Position numbers and translations under genes: made by a program. Under the pieces are notes generated by a model that saw nothing but the letters and a program-made list of their open reading frames with translations, was not told the origin of the DNA and made no database searches. A DNA stretch of 21,851 nucleotides, taken from the NCBI RefSeq assembly GCF_902388705.1, contig NZ_CABMQJ010000038.1, forward strand, positions 1 through 21,851. Reading direction: 5' to 3'. This stretch comes from an uncultured Alistipes sp. (GTDB lineage Bacteria; Bacteroidota; Bacteroidia; Bacteroidales; Rikenellaceae). Of this stretch, positions 16,800-21,851 are shown one piece after another. How positions within the stretch are numbered: the stretch's first letter is position 1; every line of letters begins with the position of its first letter.

Positions 16800-16875
16800 C
16801 GGTTGTTTATGCGGATTTCCGATTCGGGTTATACGGTTTGTTGCCGGAAATAGTCCTTGTCAGGTTGTCCCGGGC

Positions 16876-17754
16876 CTATCCCCGTTCCGCGCGCCACATG
16901 CCGTAGAGAATCAGCGCGGCCCCGGCCAGCGCGGCGGCGGTGATTCGCTCGCCGATGCAGAGCGCCGCCGTCAGGATGGTCACCAGCGGGTTGATGTAGA
17001 TGTAGTTGGTCGTGCGCACGGCCCCGAGGCGGTGCATTGCGGCGTTCCACAGGATGTAGCACAGCATCGAGGCGATGATGCCCAGAAACAGCAGGTTGCC
17101 CCACACGGCAGGGCGCGCAAGCACCCCGGCATCGACCGAAAACGGCTGGAACAGAAATACCGGCAGGATGGTCAGCAGTCCGTAGAAAAAGACCTTGCGG
17201 GTGATGAAGATGGCGGGGTAGCGGCCCCCGACTCGCTTGATGACGAGCGAGTAGACCATCCACAGTAGCGCCGCCGACAGCGCCAGCAGATCGCCTCGGG
17301 GCGAGAGGTGCAGTACGAAGCGGCCGTTGAGCACGACGAGCACCATGCCTGCGAATGCCAGCGCCGAGCCTGCGACCTGTCGCCGCGTCATCCGCTCGCT
17401 GCGGTACGCGAGGCTCAACAGCAGGGCAGTCCATACGGGCGCCGTGCAGACAATCAGCGACACGTTCGAGGCCGGGGCGAATTCCAGCGCCATGTTTTCG
17501 GTCAGGAAATAGAGCGATCCTCCCGTCACGCCCGCTGCGGCCAGCGTCAGCTCGTCCCGCCATCCCGCGGCCCAAAGCCGTCCCCGCGACACGGGCCAGA
17601 TGCAGGCGTAGGCGATAGCGAAACGCAGCAGGAATATCTCCGCCGGAGTCAGCGAGTTGGCGATAAGCACTTTGGTCGAAACGAACGTCGCGCCCCACAC
17701 CGCCACGGTGAACAGCGCCGCGATATGATACCTGTATTCGGTATATTTTATCAT
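16876..17754 (-). CDS. EamA/DMT-family transporter
   Basis: The 292-residue inner-membrane protein has about ten hydrophobic helices arranged as two EamA repeats (about 9-139 and 152-285). The first repeat opens HIAALFTVAVWGATFVSTKVL, the characteristic WG...F...K pattern. Both repeats end with a helix of the type AGSALAFAGMVLVV and AALAGAALILYGMW. DMT-superfamily proteins export or import small metabolites such as amino acids or nucleotide precursors; no substrate can be inferred. The frame overlaps a longer alternative reading frame on the same strand (16829-17764), but only this one has the transporter pattern. It stands alone, convergent with the TlpA-like gene and divergent from secDF. 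Its -7 box lies only 7 bases before the ATG, so the mRNA is probably leaderless. Confidence 0.93.
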   Translation of the reverse strand: MIKYTEYRYHIAALFTVAVWGATFVSTKVLIANSLTPAEIFLLRFAIAYACIWPVSRGRLWAAGWRDELTLAAAGVTGGSLYFLTENMALEFAPASNVSLIVCTAPVWTALLLSLAYRSERMTRRQVAGSALAFAGMVLVVLNGRFVLHLSPRGDLLALSAALLWMVYSLVIKRVGGRYPAIFITRKVFFYGLLTILPVFLFQPFSVDAGVLARPAVWGNLLFLGIIASMLCYILWNAAMHRLGAVRTTNYIYINPLVTILTAALCIGERITAAALAGAALILYGMWRAERG

Positions 17755-17761
17755 ACGGCTC

Positions 17762-17769
17762 CAAAAATA
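17762..17769 (-). promoter_or_regulatory. -7 box of the EamA gene promoter (leaderless configuration)
   Basis: On the - strand the bases read TATTTTTG, ending 7 bases before the ATG at 17754, so transcription would begin at or within a few bases of the start codon. Confidence 0.6.
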
Positions 17770-17833
17770 CGTTTTTTTTGCCGTCCGGGCGTAAATCTTG
17801 GTGCCTAATTTCCGATTTTCAATTCTTTTTTCC

Positions 17834-17841
17834 TATCTTTG
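17834..17841 (+). promoter_or_regulatory. -7 box of the secDF promoter
   Basis: TATCTTTG matches TAnnTTTG. The leader to ATG 17903 would be about 55 bases, AT-rich, and contains two tiny reading frames (17851-17880 and 17858-17896). Confidence 0.65.
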
Positions 17842-17902
17842 CGTGCTATTATGCGTAATGAAGATAATTACAACAAATAATAACAAAACTTTTTAACTCA
17901 AA

Positions 17903-20900
17903 ATGCAAAGTAAAGGTGCTATTAAATTACTCGCGGTCCTTTTGGCACTTGCGTGTGTTTACCAGCTCTCATTCACGTTCAAGACGCGCAATGTAGAGAA
18001 AAAGGCGGCCGAGTACGCCGCACAGTTCCCCGGCGGGCTCGAGCAGCAGGCCGAGGCCGAACAGCATTACCTCGATTCGGTTCAGAACCTCCCGGTCTAC
18101 AACCTCGGGTTCAAGAAGTTCACTTACAAGGAGTGTAAGGAGAAGGAGCTGAACCTGGGCCTCGACCTCAAGGGCGGTATGAACGTCATGCTGGAGGTGC
18201 AGGTTGAGGACGTCGTCAAGGCACTGGCCGGCGACAGCCAGCGCGACCCCGCGTTCGTCGAGGCGATTGCCGAGGCCAACGCGGCTTTGAAGGAGGGCAC
18301 CTCGAAAGACTATATCTCCGATTTCGTAAAGGCCTACCAGCGCCTGTCGAACGGCGGTTCGCTGGCTGCGATTTTCGTAAGCCCCGACCGTAAGGACATT
18401 ACGCTCGAGAGTTCCGACGCCGATGTCGAAAAGATTCTCAAGAAAGAGACCGACGCCGCCATCGCCGCGTCGTTCAACGTGCTGCGCAGCCGTATCGACC
18501 ACTTCGGCGTTACGCAGCCCAACATCATGCGCCTGCCCAACTCGCACCGCATTCTGGTCGAGCTGCCGGGCGTGAAGGAGCCGCAGCGCGTGCGCGACCT
18601 GTTGCAGGGTACCGCTTCGCTCGAGTTCTGGCTGACTTACGACGCCCGCGAGGTGCTTCCCGCACTGGTCGCCGCCGATAAGTTCATCAAGGCCGAGTTG
18701 AGCGAGGCTCCCGCTGCAGCGCAGCAGGAAACCGCTTCGGTCGAGGCCGCAGTCGTGACGGAGCAGAGCGCTTCCGGCGAGGCCGAGGGGCTGATTGCCG
18801 AAATCGGGGCCGATTCGACCGCTGCCGCCGAGCAGGTAAACGCCGGCCGCTACGACCGTGCCCAGAACCCGCTGCTGGCCGTGCTCGACCCGAACTATGC
18901 GGGCGGTGCCGCCCTCGGTGCCGCGTATAAGGCCGACATGGCTGCCGTCAACGAATACCTGGCAAATCCCGCCGTGCGCGAGCTCTTCCCCGCCGACATC
19001 GAATTCAAGTGGGGTGTCAAGGGCGACGACAAAATCGACGGCCGCTATTACCTCTACGCCATCAAGGTTTCCACGCCCGACGGCAAGGCGCCGCTGGACG
19101 GCTCCGTCGTGACGAGCGCCACCGAGCAGTATGCACAGCGCGGCGCCACGGCCGAGGTTTCGATGACCATGAACGGCGAGGGTACGCAGGAATGGGCGCG
19201 TCTGACGGGCGAGAACATCGGCAAGTGCATCGCCATCGTCCTCGACGGCTATGTATACTCCGCACCCCGCGTCAACACCAAAATCGACAAGGGCTCGTCG
19301 CAGATTACGGGCGACTTCACCATCCAGGAGGCCAAGGACCTCGCCAACGTGCTCAACTCGGGTAAGGTTCCCGCGCCGGCCAAGATTATCCAGGATACCG
19401 TCGTGGGTCCCTCGCTGGGCCAGGAGTCGATCAATGCGGGTATGCTCTCGTTCGTGATTGCCTTTATCCTCGTGCTGCTCTACATGGGCCTGTTCTACAA
19501 GACCGCAGGCTGGATGTCCGACATCGCGCTGCTGACCAACGTGTTCCTGCTGATGGGCGTCCTGGTGTCGTTCGGCGCCGTGCTGACGCTGCCCGGTATC
19601 GCCGGTATCGTGCTGACGATGGGTATGGCCGTCGACGCCAACGTCATCATCTACGAGCGTATCAAGGAGGAGCTGCGCGGCGGCAAAGGCCTTTCGCTGG
19701 CTATCAAGGACGGTTTCTCGAAAGCCTATTCGGCCATCATCGACGGTAACCTCACGACCATCATCACGGGTATCGTGCTCTTCATCTTCGGTAACGGTCC
19801 GGTACAGGGCTTCGCCACGACGCTTATCATCGGTATCATCACTTCGTTCTTCAGCGCCGTGTTCATCACCCGTCTGCTGATCGAGTGGATCGTCGCCCGG
19901 TGGGGCCATATCTCCTTCTCGCGCAAGTGGTCGGAGAACTTCCTGAACAATACGCATTTCGATTTCATCCGCGTGCGCAAGGTGGGCTACATCGTCGCCG
20001 GCGTGCTGATTCTGCTGTCGTGCATCTCGTTCTTCGCCCGCGGCCTGAACCTCGGCGCCGAGTTCACCGGCGGCCGCGCCTATGTGGTTCGCTTCGACAA
20101 GCCCGTTGCCGCCGAAGAGGTGCGCTCGCGGGTCGAGGACGCTTTCTCGCAGCACGCCGACGCCGACGCTTCGGCCATCAGCTCCGAGGTGAAGCAGTAC
20201 GGCCGCGAAAACCAGATGCGCATCGTGACGCAGTACCGCTACGACGACACGTCGGACGAGGCTACTGCCGACGTCGAGCAGATTATCTACAATGCCCTCA
20301 AGCCGCTCTACTCGTACGACATCACCTTCGAGCAGTTCCGCAATACGCAGACCGATGAGAACGGTATCCTGACGGCCGACAAAATCGGCCCCTCGATTGC
20401 CAAGGACATGACCTGGAACGCCATCTACTCGGTGCTCTTCTCGCTCATCGCCATCGGCCTCTACATCACGTTCCGCTTCAAGCGCTGGCAGTGGGCTTCG
20501 GGCGCCACGATTGCACTGGCGGTCAACGCCCTGTTCATCATCGGCCTCTTCTCGATGCTCTACGGCATCGTGCCTTTCAACCTCGAGGTGAACCAGGCGT
20601 TCATCGCGGCAATCCTGACGATTATCGGTTACGCCATCAACGACACGGTGGTCGTGTTCGACCGTATCCGCGAGTACCTGGGCCTCTATCCCAAGCGCAA
20701 TCTCATGGAGAACGTGAACAACGCCATCAATTCGACGCTGTCGCGTACGATCAACACCTCGGGTACGACGCTCGTGACGCTGCTCGCCATCTTCTTCTTC
20801 GGCGGCGAAACCATCCGCGGCTTCATCTTCGCGCTGACGGTCGGCGTGATTGTGGGTACGGCGGCTACGATTTTCATCGCCACGCCGATTGCCTACGACC

Positions 20901-20935
20901 TGATGACCAAACGCAGCAAACTCGGCAAAGAGTAG
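17903..20935 (+). CDS. secDF: SecDF fusion protein, protein translocase accessory subunit
   Basis: The 1010-residue product joins SecD and SecF, the usual Bacteroidetes arrangement; in E. coli they are separate. SecD occupies about 1-680: an N-terminal helix (about 7-27), the LGLDLKGGMNVMLEV motif at the start of the periplasmic P1 domain, a low-complexity Ala/Glu/Gln/Ser insert (about 270-314), and a helix bundle starting about 514 with GMAVDANVIIYERIKEE (Asp578). SecF follows (about 685-1010), with LGAEFTGGRAYVVRF and INDTVVVFDRIREY (Asp914). The two Asp residues correspond to the proton-path residues known in SecD and SecF. The complex uses the proton gradient to pull exported proteins through SecYEG on the periplasmic side. 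It has its own promoter and a strong terminator, and is not adjacent to yajC or secG. The P1 insert is likely a flexible linker. Confidence 0.97.
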   Translation: MQSKGAIKLLAVLLALACVYQLSFTFKTRNVEKKAAEYAAQFPGGLEQQAEAEQHYLDSVQNLPVYNLGFKKFTYKECKEKELNLGLDLKGGMNVMLEVQVEDVVKALAGDSQRDPAFVEAIAEANAALKEGTSKDYISDFVKAYQRLSNGGSLAAIFVSPDRKDITLESSDADVEKILKKETDAAIAASFNVLRSRIDHFGVTQPNIMRLPNSHRILVELPGVKEPQRVRDLLQGTASLEFWLTYDAREVLPALVAADKFIKAELSEAPAAAQQETASVEAAVVTEQSASGEAEGLIAEIGADSTAAAEQVNAGRYDRAQNPLLAVLDPNYAGGAALGAAYKADMAAVNEYLANPAVRELFPADIEFKWGVKGDDKIDGRYYLYAIKVSTPDGKAPLDGSVVTSATEQYAQRGATAEVSMTMNGEGTQEWARLTGENIGKCIAIVLDGYVYSAPRVNTKIDKGSSQITGDFTIQEAKDLANVLNSGKVPAPAKIIQDTVVGPSLGQESINAGMLSFVIAFILVLLYMGLFYKTAGWMSDIALLTNVFLLMGVLVSFGAVLTLPGIAGIVLTMGMAVDANVIIYERIKEELRGGKGLSLAIKDGFSKAYSAIIDGNLTTIITGIVLFIFGNGPVQGFATTLIIGIITSFFSAVFITRLLIEWIVARWGHISFSRKWSENFLNNTHFDFIRVRKVGYIVAGVLILLSCISFFARGLNLGAEFTGGRAYVVRFDKPVAAEEVRSRVEDAFSQHADADASAISSEVKQYGRENQMRIVTQYRYDDTSDEATADVEQIIYNALKPLYSYDITFEQFRNTQTDENGILTADKIGPSIAKDMTWNAIYSVLFSLIAIGLYITFRFKRWQWASGATIALAVNALFIIGLFSMLYGIVPFNLEVNQAFIAAILTIIGYAINDTVVVFDRIREYLGLYPKRNLMENVNNAINSTLSRTINTSGTTLVTLLAIFFFGGETIRGFIFALTVGVIVGTAATIFIATPIAYDLMTKRSKLGKE

Positions 20936-20954
20936 CTGCTGCCTATATCCGATT

Positions 20955-20995
20955 AAATAAAATGGACTGCACGGTTGGTGCAGTCCATTTTATTT
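20955..20995 (+). terminator. Terminator of secDF
   Basis: An 18-bp uninterrupted stem (20955-20972 with 20978-20995; core AATGGACTGCAC) and a five-base GGTTG loop are followed by a short T/A tail. The hairpin overlaps the promoter of the next gene. Confidence 0.92.
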
Positions 20996-21004
20996 TTACC
21001 TTTG
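20975..21004 (+). promoter_or_regulatory. Promoter of the YbbR-like gene and coaE, embedded in the terminator
   Basis: TTG (20975-20977) lies in the terminator loop. After 19 bases comes TACCTTTG (20997-21004), directly behind the terminator. Transcription would start about 21009-21012. Confidence 0.65.
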
Positions 21005-21026
21005 CATCATGGAACTTCAACGCACG

Positions 21027-21425
21027 ATGGATAGTTTGCTGAAATGGATGCACCGCTACGTGTCGCCGGTTTTTCTGGCCCTGCTCGTGGCGTCGTTCAT
21101 CCTGTGGTACATTGCGAAATTGAGCTATACCTACACGACGGGACAGACCGTGCGTGTGGATGTGGACGGGCAGGTCTTCGACGTGGCATGCACGGTCGAG
21201 GGCGTGGGTACCAACCTGTTCGGGTATCAGGTCTATATGAACAAGACGCTGCGTATCCCGCTCACGGAGCTCAAGTACAAGCGTTCGCGCGAAGAGGGGC
21301 ACGAGGGGAAAATCATCATCGACCCGCAATCGCTCCAGAACGCCATTTCGAAGAAATTCAGCGACATCAAGATAACCTCCATCGACGCGGTTCCCGAGAT
21401 AAATTATCCCGACAGGGAGGAATGA
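21027..21425 (+). CDS. Short YbbR/CdaR-like membrane protein, upstream of coaE
   Basis: A signal-anchor helix (PVFLALLVASFILWYIAKLSY) is followed by about 95 residues of mainly strand-forming sequence: YTTGQTVRVDVDGQVFDVACTVEGVGTNLFGYQVYMNKTLRIPLTELKY in outline. This resembles the N-terminal part of Bacteroidetes YbbR/CdaR-like proteins, which usually also precede coaE but, as I recall, are about 300 residues long. The product is therefore either a shortened form or a separate family; no frameshift remnant is visible. I favour ATG 21027 (132 residues), because the ATG at 21009 lies at the predicted transcription start; starting there gives 138 residues. Its stop overlaps the coaE start (ATGA at 21422-21425), so translation is coupled. 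In Firmicutes CdaR regulates CdaA, and a cdaA gene lies at 7126 in this window; that link is inference. Confidence 0.75.
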   Translation: MDSLLKWMHRYVSPVFLALLVASFILWYIAKLSYTYTTGQTVRVDVDGQVFDVACTVEGVGTNLFGYQVYMNKTLRIPLTELKYKRSREEGHEGKIIIDPQSLQNAISKKFSDIKITSIDAVPEINYPDREE

Positions 21426-21851
21426 GCATGATGAAAGTAGGAGTTACGGGCGGCATAGGCAGCGGCAAAAGCACTGTTTGCCGCCTTTTTGCGCAGCGGG
21501 GCATTGCGGTTTACGACTCGGATGCCGCGGCCAAACGCCTGATGCGTGAGGACGCTGCGCTGCGCTGCGGGCTGACGGCCCGTTTCGGTGCGGAGACGTT
21601 CCGCGGCGGGGAGCTCGACCGGGGCTATCTGGCCGCAATCGTTTTCAGCGATCCGCAGGCGCTTGCCGACCTCAATGCGCTGGTGCATCCCGCCGTCATG
21701 CGCGATTTCGATGCCTGGGCTGCACGGCAGCAGGGGAGTTACGTGATTCTCGAGAGCGCCATCCTGTTCGAGGCCGGATTGGAAGGCAGCGTCGACAAAA
21801 CCCTCGCGGTGCTCGCGCCGCGCGAGCTGCGCATCGAGCGCACCTGCCGCC
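21422..21851 (+). CDS. coaE: Dephospho-CoA kinase CoaE (3' end beyond window)
   Basis: The frame is open from ATG 21422 through the window edge, giving 143 residues of a family usually about 200 long. It shows the P-loop GGIGSGKST (10-18), the YDSDAAAK segment (31-38), LNALVHPAVMRDF and the ILESAILFEAGL strand-helix, all characteristic of dephospho-CoA kinase. This enzyme phosphorylates the 3'-hydroxyl of dephospho-CoA in the last step of coenzyme A synthesis. The start overlaps the stop of the YbbR-like gene by ATGA; internal ATGs at 21428 and 21431 are also possible and would leave a shorter N-terminus. The C-terminus, including the lid remainder, is not in the window. Confidence 0.95.
   Translation, partial: MSMMKVGVTGGIGSGKSTVCRLFAQRGIAVYDSDAAAKRLMREDAALRCGLTARFGAETFRGGELDRGYLAAIVFSDPQALADLNALVHPAVMRDFDAWAARQQGSYVILESAILFEAGLEGSVDKTLAVLAPRELRIERTCR

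Noticed and set aside
16829..17764. 311-codon frame overlapping the EamA gene on the same strand
   Set aside because: It lacks continuous hydrophobic helices. The 292-residue frame has the EamA pattern.
17969..20155. 728-codon open frame on - over secDF
   Set aside because: It is antisense to SecD/SecF motifs, and its Asp/Gly/His-rich translation has no recognisable fold.

Overview
The window looks like chromosomal DNA from a GC-rich member of the Bacteroidales, most like Alistipes/Rikenellaceae. The grounds are Bacteroidetes-type promoter boxes (TAnnTTTG, several with a TTTG/TTG element about 19-21 bases upstream), no Shine-Dalgarno sequences, a fused SecDF, a sigma-54 activator / LptE / SecG cluster, and lipoproteins with acidic residues after the lipidated Cys. 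The genus is inference; phylum and order are firmer. I see no phage, transposon, CRISPR array, rRNA or tRNA.

Layout. 1-2934: an envelope-biogenesis operon on + (end of a membrane protein, a sigma-54-dependent activator without receiver domain, LptE, a TPR-like protein, SecG), closed by a strong terminator. 2935-3632: a gene-free gap. 3633-5989: a GH3 beta-glucosidase-type lipoprotein. 6135-9024 on -: a GNAT acetyltransferase, the diadenylate cyclase CdaA and an OmpH/Skp-like lipoprotein, separated by long gene-free gaps. 9089-12344 on +: RuvA, a 47-residue membrane protein absent from length-filtered gene calls, and two FKBP-like lipoproteins, the second with a Ser run and a Gly-Tyr repeat. 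12392-12764: a small HTH protein. 12765-13294: another gene-free gap. 13295-15440: DnaK. 15510-16799: a TlpA-type thioredoxin protein. 16876-17769 on -: an EamA transporter. 17834-21851 on +: SecDF, a short YbbR-like membrane protein and the start of CoaE.

The theme is mostly cell-envelope housekeeping: protein export (SecG, SecDF), LPS transport (LptE), periplasmic or surface folding (OmpH/Skp-like, FKBP-like pair, TlpA-like) and c-di-AMP (CdaA, possible CdaR-like protein), with DNA repair (RuvA), protein folding (DnaK) and CoA synthesis (CoaE).

The least explained material is (a) the four long non-coding gaps, which share T-over-A composition on + and contain degenerate repeats, including a ~25-base tandem array at 8178-8336 whose unit recurs at 13046-13070; (b) the FKBP-like pair, with candidate surface-export signals and a low-complexity insertion in the active-site flap; (c) the small membrane protein at 9818-9961; and (d) a terminator whose loop supplies the -33 element of the next promoter (20955-21004). 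I found no clear-cut new multi-gene defence or metabolic system.
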